Shown here: piece after piece, positions 1 through 16,700 of the stretch
How positions within the stretch are numbered: the first letter of the stretch is position 1
Layout of the letters: each line of letters starts with the position of its first letter
NCBI GenBank assembly: GCA_958496175.1
Contig: OY292274.1
Coordinates: 44,278,630-44,342,629 of the forward strand
Source: Sisyra terminalis
Lineage: Eukaryota > Arthropoda > Insecta > Neuroptera > Sisyridae
Direction of reading: 5' to 3'
Length of the DNA: 64,000 bases
Position numbers and translations under genes: made by a program
Notes under the pieces: model-generated
The model's input: only the letters and a program-made list of their open reading frames with translations
Databases searched by the model: none
What the model was told of the DNA's origin: nothing

Positions 1-316
1 TGATTTTAGCTCAAAAGTGACTTATCAATCACTTACATAAAAGAATTTATTTATTTAATAATTATTTATTTGAAAAACAACGAATTTATTATTTTGATAC
101 TTTGTTATTTATTGGATTAGCTTTAAAATGTTGGAATTGAAATTAGTTTTTGTTAACTAGTGTGTTTCGTTTTTATTAAATGATTATATTTTGTATAAAA
201 GATAAAAATGTCTATTTTGAAAATGTGTTGTATTTTTGCAATAAAATAATGAATTGAAACGTAAATAGTAGAAATAAAACCTTATTAATGAAAAATTAAT
301 TTTACAATATTTAATT
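1..316. other. AT-rich flank downstream of UBL5
   Basis: The stretch lies past the stop codon of the minus-strand UBL5 gene and would contain its 3' UTR. It is AT-rich and has no convincing open frame or repeat that I recognise. Confidence 0.5.
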
Positions 317-604
317 CTATTGGTAATATAATTCTATGTTCATCCCATCATGGATTTCATCTGTGAATTGAAATTAAAGAAAATGTTTTTTTTCTTTTGT
401 AAAAATACTATAAAATAAAAGGATACAATCACAAATTGGGATGTGGTCTTTGAAAACTGTGTACCATTTTTTTAAGATTATTTTATCCCATTTAGTTCCC
501 GTTTGGGCGGCAATTAATTTTTTTAAATCTCCAATTGTGTCGTCTGCATTACATTTGACTCGAACTTTTTTCCCCAGTCGATCATTGCAAGTAATTTCTA
601 TCAT
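317..604 (-). CDS. UBL5: Ubiquitin-like protein 5 (UBL5/Hub1), two exons
   Basis: Small ubiquitin-fold protein that in other eukaryotes binds spliceosomal proteins such as Snu66 non-covalently and modulates splice-site use. Exon 1 is 604-427 and exon 2 is 360-317 on the minus strand, with a 66-bp GT/AG intron. The joined frame is 222 nt, 73 residues plus stop, exactly the family length. The N-terminus reads [20 protein letters not shown] and is nearly identical to animal UBL5. Exon 2 supplies the hallmark ending [13 protein letters not shown]: a double tyrosine and no C-terminal diglycine, so it is not conjugated like ubiquitin. Read without splicing, exon 1 runs into an unrelated tail (ICDCILLF), so the intron is needed. 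It is divergent from SURF4, with 618 bp between start codons. Confidence 0.96.
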
Positions 605-1222
605 TTTTATTTAACTAAACAGTGCTTTCTAGAAAAATAAATAAAGTGAGGTTAAAATCTCTTATATCTATTACGTTAATAAAAAGAAAGTATTTTTCTT
701 TTGGTAAAAAAATATATAATTTTAAGTAATTATTGAAATTCAATCGATATTTACCGGATACTTGAATGAAATTGATTTTTCAAATGGAGAAATTTCGATT
801 TTTTTATTTACTTATTGAACATAAGAAATGTCAGTGTTTAAGTTAGTTTGAAAGTTATAATCAAACTAAGTGTTGTATTAATATAATGGAAAAAATATAT
901 ATTTATGGTAAAATAGAGAAATTAAATCTAACAAATTTTTGTAGGAAAGCTTATAAATTGACTTTATTTTTTTTAGAACTAATTTTATGTTATTGACGGT
1001 AGAATTAAAATTGGGTTGTTAGCTTATGTTTTGATCCTTATGATAATTTTAAAGAAGAGTACTGGAGTAAGACACATCACTAGTTGAACGCTGGCAGAAA
1101 GTGGCAGCCGCCGTTTGTTCGAAATACGACACATTTTTCCAGTCGAATATTTCGTTTAACTTAAGGGGGTAAATTAGGGGTTGAAACCTTATTTGATTGG
1201 GAAATTGGTGACTGGGGCAAAT
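605..1222. promoter_or_regulatory. Shared upstream region of divergent UBL5 and SURF4
   Basis: This 618-bp region separates the two start codons and must contain both 5' UTRs and probably both core promoters. The part near 1080-1130 is locally GC-richer than its surroundings. No clear TATA box is placed well for either gene, as expected for housekeeping promoters. The bidirectional promoter is inferred from arrangement only. Confidence 0.5.
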
Positions 1223-6356
<5,134 letters not shown>

Positions 6357-9300
6357 TTAATTTTGAATTGCACATTTACTTTTTTCGTCTCCGTCTTTCT
6401 TTTTTGAATTTATTTCGAAAACGTATTTTTTCACTAGACCAGCTAACGATGTGAATTCTTTACTAATTTGGTTGTCGGGGTGATGAACAACAATGGGTCG
6501 TCCATCTTCACAAGAATCGGTCAACAATTCATAGACAGGAAAGGTTGCTATTACAGGTAGTTTATACTCGGCTCCATATTCCTCCACTCGATGTCGAAAT
6601 TTTAAGTTGTCATAGCCACAATGAACGCATTTCATACTTGAAAAATTTGAAACAATACCAGCAATATTGACTTTCATTTTACGAAACATTGCAATGCTCC
6701 GTGCTGTTACTTCTAACGAAGCTTTCTGAGGCGTTGTAACCATTACAACAGCTTTAAAGAAAATATTGTTATTAAACATAGATTTATAAAATTTAAGATT
6801 TATCATTAGCTTATTTGAACTAAACTCTTCACTATACCTTGCTTACGTTTTCAAGGACTGATTTATCTTTTGTAGTTCAAGTTGTTTCCTATTAAACACA
6901 ACTTAACTAGTCATTTTCTATTTACATTCCTAAAGAATAACTTGAAATATACTTATATAATTGGTAATTAACATTGTTATTAGTCTATAGGGTCCATAGT
7001 TTCTTATTAAAATCAGCAAAATTGTAAAATTAAATAATTACAAAAACATATTACGGTAAATTTTTTGAATTCGATAAATTTGATGAATATAATTATATGT
7101 TCAAATTTTGTAAATATAATTCTCGCTAAACTTAAAAACTCACAAAAATTTGAAGAAAGCTTCAGTTTTATAAATAAAATTTGTATTTATGCCTCTCAGT
7201 CGTAAATAAGACATTTTTATTTGAGAAGTTATTGTACGATATAAAGCAGTAACTTTTCGGAGTTGTCGCGTATTCCCAGGGGTACGGCAATTTTTTTCAA
7301 TAAGGGGCAAAATTACAGTCCTATGCAGCGTATTTCTGTGTGGCTGTTATTGTCCCCCTAGAAAATTCAGTTTTCACTAAGAGTAGGGTAAGGTGAGGTA
7401 ATGCTTCCTTTAAGAACTAGTGCTGCTGATCATGTTAAGAAATTTTTTTTAAGTTTATCAAGGTTGCCAAAGCTTCTATACGGGTTTTTGAAAATCATTC
7501 TTTTCTCACAAAACTTTGAGAATACAGATTTTAATTAAAAAATGAAGCCAACGTAATACTAGGTATTAATTTTGTATTTAATTAAATAAATATAAAGATG
7601 TTAAATTAAAGCAGTCTAAATCGCATATAACGTAAGTCAAGGCATTCGGAGCAATTAATAAATTTCATAAGGCAAATTTTATCATTATTAAACACCGCTT
7701 CTTTTAGTAATACAAAATAATAACTTTTATAAGTGAAAATTAAAAATGGTGACTCCCTCCCCAGAAAAGTGCCTGATGTAGTTTATAAACGACCTCTTAA
7801 ATTAAGAAAGTTACCAGTAATAGGTATGTTTTGAAATAAGGATATATGTACGTCGCCAGTTCCCGGAGGAGTATCAACTATAAGATAATCCAAATCTCCC
7901 CAATCCACTTGATGTAACAAACTTTCTAAAGCTTTCATTACCATTGTTCCGCGCCAAATAACAGCCTCTTCTTTATTTACCATTAAACCCATGGACATGC
8001 TAAAATATATCATAAGTATTTTTTTAATCTTTATTAAAATCTTACATATAATGGAAAAAAATCTATAATTCATTATATTTTTCTTGAAATCGTACGTTTA
8101 AAACGTATTTAGGCAACTTACATTACATTATTTTAGCTATCATTTAAAAACTCTGTAGGAACCTATTAGTTAACAAAATTTTAAAGTTTGATTTTTCCAA
8201 AATTTTATTTTTGCCAATCGTTGGGAAATCGTTCATAATGGTTTGTGAAAGATACTGTTTCGTTTGTGACAAAATAGTGCAGTAATAATCAATTAATTAC
8301 GAAAAATTAATTATTTAGTCAGTGATACAGTAAAATGTTAAGAAAATAGGGTTTTTAGCGACATATAATAATAAAAATGCAGGAAAGTTTAGAAAACTGT
8401 TGTTAAAAATAAATCAAAATAAATAAAATTTAAAGGAAAATAAACAGACCCCCCCAATCAAAAAATTGGAGAAAAAAGGGATTTATGATATTTAATTATA
8501 TTTTCACATTTTCCAAAATAACAAAAATCGAGACAATTAAACACGCTTTTCATCACAATATTTTCATTGTTTGTGTAAATCAATTTTTCCCACAGTAAAT
8601 TTTTGAATAAAAATATGTGAAATATAAGATTACGTTATTTTGAAGACTTATTGTGAAGAAAATTTTTTCCACACTGGACCCACCAAACTCTTCCAAATTA
8701 TCAAAAATTGAGACACCATTGAACACGCTTTTCACACGTACATTTTCATTGTAAGTGAAAATAAACTATCCTCAAAAAAAAATTATTGAATATAAATATG
8801 TGAGTAGCACACTAAGTGTTCTTTAGGATTCAAAAAATATTTTCCACACTTTCCGATTCAGCCAACTTTTCCAACTCTTTCAAAAATCAAAACAACAATT
8901 AATACGCTTTTTGCACATACATTTTCATCGTTTACGAAAATCAACATTTCTAACAGTAAATTTTTGAATATCAATAATAAAATAACATATTATGTGTTTC
9001 TTAGGATTGGGAAAAAAAATTTTCATCCTTCAGGATAGGTGGATTTTTCCAAATTAACAAAAATCGAAACAACATTTAACACGCTTTTGGCAGTTACATT
9101 TTCATTGTTTGTGAAAATCATCTTATACCACAATAAATTTATGGATTTAAAACTTTGAATCAACATGTTATGGGCTTGATAATTTCAAAATTTATTGTGG
9201 GAAAAATTGATTTTCACAAACGATGGAACTATTTGGGCGAGAAGCGTGTTTAATTATGTCTCGGTTTTTATTATTTTGAAAAATTTCTTGAAAATACAAT

Positions 9301-10348
9301 TTAAGGAAAAAGAAAAATTCCTAAATACCTTTTTTTTTTAATTTTTTGGTTGGGAGGAGGTTCTGTTAAATTTTCCTTCAATTTTATTTATGTTGTATTA
9401 TTAAACAACTTTTTTCTAAATTTTCCTGCATTTCTGTTATTATATGTCGCTAAAAACCCTATTTTCTTAACATTTCACTATATTAATGATTAAATAATTA
9501 ATTTTTCGTAGTTGATTACTACTGAATTATTTTGTCACAAACGAAACGGTTTCTTTCGCAAACCTTTACAAACGATTTCTCGATTGGCAAAAAAAATAAT
9601 TGGAAAATTCAAACTTTAAAATTTTGTTGGCTAATCGATATAGGGTCATTGAGGATGATTCAATGAATTTACCTACAACCATTTGTGTTGTTTAAATCTA
9701 CACCAAAAGAAAAATCGATTTTAACAGACAAAACTGACTTTTTAACAATTGGAAAGAAGTAAATCAACTTATTCGTAATTAATTTTTAATTAAATATAAA
9801 TTATATTCATTACCATTTTATACCCCAATTTCTGATTGGGACAATTTTAACGTCCTTTACTTTTGGTTTTTCCTTTATATTTAACATAATCGGAGCACAG
9901 GGACCAAAAATATCTGCATCAAGAAGTCCAACTTCCTTTGTAATATCGTGTTGTTTTAGAGCTATCGCTAAATTTGCTAAAATAATGATTTTCTGTTTAA
10001 AAAAGTGCAACTTTTAATCTATCGTTTAAACCTGCAACTGTGCTTTTTCCGACACCTCCTTTTCCAGACGCAATAACGATGATATCTTTTACTCCCGGAA
10101 TTGGTCGTTGTTTAGGTAACCCTTTAGCCATTAGTGCCTTACGTTTTTCCTCCAATTTCACATTTTTATTTTTCTCCGATTGCCTGACCGGACTTAATGA
10201 GTACTATACCCAAAATTGAAGAAGGAAAAATAATATTAAAAAAAGAGAGTTTTCCTCAAAAGAATAAATTATATTTTTTTACCAAGTATCTGACGCGATG
10301 TCCAAAAGATTGGCTTGAAAAACACTTCTGTAAAGTTAATCTGAACAT
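6357..10348 (-). CDS. NUBPL: NUBPL/Ind1, mitochondrial Fe-S P-loop NTPase, five exons
   Basis: Mrp/NBP35-family ATPase that delivers [4Fe-4S] clusters to respiratory complex I in mitochondria. Minus-strand coding exons are 10348-10283, 10203-10032, 9976-9814, 7999-7815 and 6751-6357, totalling 981 nt or 326 residues (human 319). Exon 1 gives a basic N-terminus poor in acidic residues ([20 protein letters not shown]), fitting a mitochondrial presequence. Residues 49-80 hold the family motif [15 protein letters not shown] and the deviant Walker A GKGGVGKS (69-76). Further blocks are [10 protein letters not shown] (96-105), MSMG (135-138), VDTPPGTGD (175-183) and the cluster-binding pair CVHC (237-240). 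Intron 2 is only 55 bp; introns 3 and 4 are about 1.8 and 1.1 kb. At the last junction (phase 1) the product reads PIT-AVV where relatives usually have PITGAV, one residue shorter. It is divergent from SMG7. Confidence 0.95.
6752..7814 (-). other. NUBPL intron 4
   Basis: A 1063-bp AT-rich intron. The segment near 7260-7390 is GC-richer with several short G/C runs and may be old MITE debris, but I cannot define its ends. Nothing else recognised. Confidence 0.5.
8165..9635. mobile_element. 1.47-kb foldback element with ~450-bp inverted arms
   Basis: The left arm (about 8165-8610) is the diverged reverse complement of the right arm (about 9181-9635). Matching landmarks are ACAAAATTTTAAAGTTTG at the outer ends, TTTTGTCACAAACGAAAC, ATATGTCGCTAAAAACCCTA and the paired poly-C/poly-G tracts near 8448 and 9352. 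Between and overlapping the arms are four direct copies of a ~180-bp unit, marked by ACACGCTTTT-like strings at 8541, 8723, 8902 and 9079. There is no coding capacity and no clear target duplication. It lies in NUBPL intron 3. It could be a foldback transposon or a non-autonomous DNA transposon with long terminal repeats. Confidence 0.85.
8541..9180. repeat. Tandem array, four copies of a ~180-bp unit
   Basis: Each unit contains AAAAATCGA-like, ACACGCTTTT-like and ATTTTCAT-like blocks followed by AAATTTTTGAAT. Unit spacings measured from the ACACGC landmark are 182, 179 and 177 bp. Units are diverged by many point changes, so the array is old. It forms the core of the foldback element. Confidence 0.8.
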
Positions 10349-10722
10349 TTTTTTCTTTTAAACAAATCGGAGACGTTTGTCATTGATTGCAAAAATTTCA
10401 AAAAATATTCAATTTCAAAAAATAATTTAGGTTTACAGCGACTGATTTATCATGTAATATGAAGCACATATAATTTTAATAACGGTGTAAGAATGTTCCC
10501 AAAATTAATTTGAAAAAGAAACGTTTTAAAGAAAAAATGAACTTTGTTTTCATCACCAAATTTAAAAATCCTATTATTGTATTGCGGCTGTCATCCCCTT
10601 TCTAAGCTCCCCACACAAATTTCAGATGTCAAATCAAATATACATGGATTTAATTGCAAATAAAATACTTCGTAACATTTAGTATAAATGCTAGGATTAA
10701 TTTTTTAAATCATTTTATTAAA
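10349..10722. promoter_or_regulatory. Shared upstream region of divergent NUBPL and SMG7
   Basis: Only 374 bp separate the two start codons, so core promoters and 5' UTRs for both genes lie here. The sequence is AT-rich with one GC-richer patch near 10580-10625 (CGGCTGTCATCCCC). No TATA box is convincingly placed. The shared bidirectional promoter is inferred from spacing. Confidence 0.55.
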
Positions 10723-13700
10723 ATGGTATTAAAATCAGCAGTTCAAGCACTCAAGTAAGTACAATTATGTTTGTTTATAAAATTAATTAATAAATTTTGA
10801 GGTTAGTTTCAAGTTGAAATTTTCTCGTTTTTTATCTATATAGAAAAGCTGAAATTATCAAAGCTCAAGTGGACCATACATCGTGCAATATTGATAAAGC
10901 GACAGCTTTGCTAAACGATCCATCAATATGGAGTACTCGACAACAATTGGCCACCGCTTTACAACAAGTGCTCATCTTAGATTTGGATTATGCTTTGGAC
11001 CAAAAAGTAGAACAGGACTTATGGACGTTTGGATTCAAAAATTATATTGCAACACTGCAAACTTTGTCCCGCGATAAAAAAGTACATTTACAAACTAAAG
11101 AAAAAATTCAAGATTTCAATGTGTTAATTAATTTTGATTTGTAGAACCAAAAACGGTTGGAATTTCAAGCCCTACTGACCTGGTGCTTAGATTCGGCGTT
11201 TGGTTTTTATATTACATTGTTGGAAGAGCTATGTGAAGTTTTTCAGTTGGATCTTCCGTTTCGACGAAGATGTGTGGTTTATGGAAATGTAATCGGTCGT
11301 GGAATCGAACAGCCTTCGATACCTCCACAGAGGTCTTCATCTTTATATATTTGCCAGTATTGTTTGGTTCATTTGGGGGACATCGCACGGTACAGAAACC
11401 AAAGGATGCAAGCTGAAGCGTTTTATCGGTACTATTCTCTTATAAAAATATTATCAATTTAAACGATTACGAATGAACTAATAATATGTTTGAAATTTCA
11501 ATGATTTGAATTTTCACAATGACCACCCAAAGGTATACAAAATATGCATTCAAAACCAATCCTAATGTTTTGATTTTCACTTCCCTTATTTTAAATTTGA
11601 TATTATTCAGAACAGTCTCCTAAAAATTCAATAATTTGCCCTCGATAGACAAGTCAATGTTGCATCCAATATGTGTGATCATAGTATATAACAGGGTTGG
11701 GCAAAATTAATACTGGTATGATCGACAATAATTTTTCTTTAAAAATTGAGAGAATGATTAGGAAGGAGTATTAGAAGCACTATTTTTGGAAATCAATAAT
11801 ATCTGTTGTAGAATAGATGCGTGTTTAATTTTAAATTTAAGTCTCATTAAATTTAAGTTTGCTTAATTTTGAATACATTAAAATAATTGAAATATACCTT
11901 AAAAGTTATTAAAATGTCTGCGATCGACCGTTTGCCCACCCCTGGTGTAGAAGGATTACCTTTGGAGTGTTGGCCCATATGTTGGTCGCTAGTGTTGGTT
12001 TTGATGGTTTTTTAACTTAGATTATAGGATTCTGGGTGAAATGTTGATAAAATGTGTAAAAAAATAACCCACCTTGGAATGATGGTCTAATGTGTGGGCC
12101 ACTTCAAAAAAGTCTGCACCCATATGCTTGACACAACGTTGGCCAATACATTGGCTCATATGTAGAATACCTTAATACTATAACGGCTTCTCTTCACATT
12201 GTCTAATATATATGTATTAATGGTTTTGGTCACTAGTAAGCCCCTTATATAAAAGGAAAGTTTGATAAAGTTTGATTTGAAAGTTTGGGTTTATAAAAAA
12301 CCAACTTTTTAAGAAAATCGGTTTTCGATTTTTACTGGTAAAAAACAAGCATATTTACAACTTAAAATAGTTTGTTTTTATTATATAACATATTATGCTA
12401 CGTGGTTTAGCTGTGGTGCCACATATATCATTTATTTCACCACCACCTCTTCATAACGACTTCCTCTATACAATGGTAATTTTTTCGGGTCTCGAATTTT
12501 ACAAAACGAGAAACAATGTATTGTAAACTCTTATAATTTTGCATATAATGTACGGAATAAGAGGTAAATGAATACTACATTGTAGTATTATAATGTCTGT
12601 AGATACACATACTTTTAATAACTATGTGTTATTGTTGTAAAAACTTTTTTTTTTGTTACATTTTACATTTTGATTTTGCAACAATGACATTGTCTCAAAA
12701 CAAAAGCATTTTTCTCGATAAAAGAGAAGTTGAAAATTATTGAATAGCTGAAGAAATTTAATATTAATCTGCGTAAAGTAGTTGAACTATGTAAAATAAG
12801 AAAAAAATGCAAGCTCAAGATATTATTTAAAAAAAATAACACAAATACAGAATTTTGACAAATTCTTTCCATCTTAACATTTCGCAATTTTCTTTAAAAA
12901 CCGGTTTTTGAAAACCGACAAACCTTAGTAGTTATGTTATTAGAATTTGATGATCCAACTGGGTCAGTATGTTGGTAATGTCACTCGATTAGCACATATT
13001 AAAAAATTAAAAATTCATCATTTAAACGATTTTTTTAAAACGTTTTTGTGATAATAACGTAAATTAAAGACACAATAAAATAGAAGCGATTGCATTATAT
13101 CCCCGCATTAACTTTCAACTATAATATTTCTTAAAAAGAAAAAATATAATCTGATAGTTTCATATTCTTGCATTCTTTTTCAAAAAGCGCTGGTAAGAAA
13201 TTAAATTTAGGAGACCTAAAGATAGGTAATTTTTGACCTAGCGAACAATTGTTTGCTGCTATGAAAAAACGAAAAACGGTGTAAAGAAAAACGAAAATTT
13301 TGCATTTTTATTAGTCTTATAAATAATAACAATTTGTCTAATAAGAATTTAGAGGTATTATAATAGATTAGGATCGTAAAGCTAGGATAAAAATTGACAA
13401 AAAAAAGAAGCTGGTATCAAAGAAATATTGTGTCAGGTACTAAGTTTCTATGGTACCAATGTTTATGTTTCTTCCTAACGTTGAGACTTTCTACTCTTAC
13501 AGAAATCCAAAGCGTTTATGGCTCTTTTGTTTAACGATATTTCTAATGCTCGGAATAATGAATTTAAATAACATGATAGAGATTAGAGCAGTGGGTCTTA
13601 ATCTTGTTGGAGGTACTGATTTCCATCAGCTTCATATGCGCATTCACCGAACATATTTTCTTAGTTGGAAAAATAAAATAAAGATTCTTCAAATTCATGT

Positions 13701-16700
13701 TTATACATACGTGCACAAAATGAAAAAAACCCTTAAGAATCCGCCGAACCCGCGAGACTGACTCACTGAATCTCTGGAGTTCGATTGAGTCCAATCTTTA
13801 AATCAAATTGTAGGGGATGTTTTTTAATAGTAAAACATGTCTCACATTATTTAATTTCTCATAAAAATATATACAAAAGATTTATCCCGTCTTTCTGTCC
13901 TACGCCCATAGTTTAATATACCATTGACCTCTATATTAAGTGAAATAACGTTTTTTTTTTTCATACAATTCCATCCCATAACCGTGTGCTCTGGTGATAC
14001 ACGTGGCGTGTATTTGTTGAAACTTTTTTTAATTTTTTACTTTATGCTTTTTCCTAGCAAATATTTCACCAGCTAAGGTGCTAGGTGTGTTACTTCGTGC
14101 TACAAAAACCATCTTTCATATAAAAATCTACATTAAACATACTTTGGTACAGGAGCCTAGAACGAAATTATTACTTGTGTGTACAATTTGATACATATGG
14201 CGTATCAGACCTAATAAATGTGTATCAGTTTTGATACACATGATACAGTAGCGGACTAAGGCTAAAGCGGGTCTTAGTCAACATTGTAATTCCGGGCCTA
14301 TTTTTCATCAGTCATTATGAATATCACATTTTTCTGTTAAATAAAAAAAAAAAATCCTTATATTCGAGCCCTAAAAATTACGGGCTCTGGCACGTGCATC
14401 GGTTGCCTAAGCTTTAGTCTACCCTTGGCCTGAAGTAAACGTGTTAAAAAGCCCTGGTTCATTCTCCTTAAACCTTATTTTATAAATTTAACTTAGAGTT
14501 CTCTTTTTACCAATTTTACGATTTTGAAAAATTAAAATTTTATATATTAGTTCTTTAACGTTTTTTTTTATGTTTTCAAACCATATATTTATTATTGTTT
14601 AATTCATTATGTTTTAGGCATGCAATTTTACTATCTCCAAGTAGCGGACAACCCTACAATCAGTTAGCCCTTATTCAGGCAAGTCGAGGCGATCGTTTAG
14701 CTACTGTATTTTACTACGTCCGCAGTATGTCGTTATCACATCCATTTCCTCCGGCTGCATCAAATTTAAGCAAAACTTTAGAAGCTGCTTCAAACGATTT
14801 ACTGTAAGCTACTCAAATACGCTAAATATTTCCTAAAACTAGCTCAACTTTTATTTCAGGCCATTTTATGAATTGAAAACAAAAATGTCTGTTTCGGAAT
14901 ACATTAGCGCATTTTGTAAATTACATGGACTTTTACAAATATGTTACGAATTCGACCAAGCTGAAATTTTAGTTAAAAGTTTAATTTCGGCACTGACTGC
15001 TTTAGTTGCGACTAATAGTTTTTCCTCACAGAAATTATCTCAAGTAATTTAATGAAAATATAAAGTTTGCATTGTTTTAACGATTTTTTTTCAGATGCTA
15101 GCTATAAATTTATACAGTTTAAAACATATAGTCGATAATTTGGAAAATGATCAATTGACGATTGATGAAAAACGATCGTGTGATTTAATTTTAGATTTAA
15201 TTGCTGGCTTTTTTAACGCTTGCCTTCTGCCAGTTTATACAATTCCTCTGGATAATTTACTCAGATACAATTCTCTAGCCTCAAGTAAAAAAACTTTGAA
15301 CAAGTCATGTTTTAAGCATTAATGCAATTTTCGATTTTAGTTAAATTAACGCTTGACTGGTTGAAATTGGAATCAAAATATTTATCTAACGAAGTGTTTA
15401 AGACTCGATTGCAAATTTGGCCAAGTTTATGTCAACTATTAAATGTCTTACAATCTTTAATTAAGGATTTTGAATTTAAAAAATGTGAGTATAAATTTAA
15501 TACTGCAAATGACTTATTGATTTTTGTGACTGTTTTGTCAGAGACACTTTTCAGCTGTTTCAAATTGCAAATACATTGTTGGATCTAAGAACTTTTGTTC
15601 TCGAACTTCTGATATTTTCTAATAACTCGATCCTATTCGAAATTGAATTTTCTTTACGATATTACTTGCTCATATCTTGTCACTATAAGGGTCGATATTT
15701 TCACTCATGGGTAGATAGACTACACCAATTACATCCTTTTAAGATTGCTATGTAATAGATAAAAATTTATCTGTAAGATAAATCCTACACATAGCATTAT
15801 TCATAAGTAAAAAATGCATGTTTTGTCTATCCTCCAGGTAAACTTTTATCTGGAAAATAAATATCACTATTATTGATTATATATCACTATCATTATTTGA
15901 GGGTTAAACAATTTTCAAAGCCTTCCGATATGGATTACACTCTTCTTGATCACTTCTGGTTTTTCCAGATTTGTCTCGAAGGCTCTTGAAATACCATAAT
16001 TCAAACGCATTTCAATACTTTATGATTGGTCATGAATACAGTAATAAAATACTAGCTATTTAATGTTGTTTATTTATCGTAAAATTAGGTGGCTCTATTT
16101 TTTTTGGTACATGATAATGCCAAAAGGATGAATAAAAAACAAAAATCGAACGGCATTCTGATGTAGATTTTAGAAGCAGTGCCAATTATCACAGGTGTAC
16201 TTTAGACCGGTACAGTAACATTGTAACATCTCTTTCTCAATTTTGTTTTTAATTCAATTCGCGAATAAATCAATTAATAATTATACTAGATTCATAATCA
16301 ATCAATTAATTATTGCTAAAGTCACTATTATATCGCTCTAAAGTATACTTATGGCGACTTAACTTTTTTCTTGTTCGTCAAATACAATATAATCTATATG
16401 TTATTAGAGAGTAAAAAAAGGTCACAATTATATAAGAATTTTTTTTTGTGAAAATTGTGCAGACATTCCTTAAAATATTTTTCCATTGAGATTGTAACTG
16501 ACGAAAAAGGTAATTATTTCTACTCCAAAAAGCCGTTTGATTTTTATATTTCAAATTTTCTGTCTGAGCTATGTGGATACTATAGAAAGTTGGGGCGTTA
16601 GTTTTGACATGTTCAAAACATAGTCTTCGTCAAAAAATATCTTTTAGAATTTTATCAATGTACTCATGCGATGAAAACTGTTTACCGATATATAAATTAG

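Noticed and set aside
7260..7390. GC-rich patch in NUBPL intron 4 as a MITE
   Set aside because: One hAT-like word (CAGGGGTACGG) was seen, but no inverted partner or target duplication.
11125..11144. A 24-nt apparent intron (GTGTTAATT...TTTGTAG) in SMG7 exon 2/3
   Set aside because: Too short for a spliceosomal intron. The donor at 11082 gives a normal 63-nt intron and a better match to the SMG7 family.
11960..12180. GTTGGCC / CATATG words as an inverted repeat element
   Set aside because: The shared words are in direct as well as inverted order and no consistent arms could be built.
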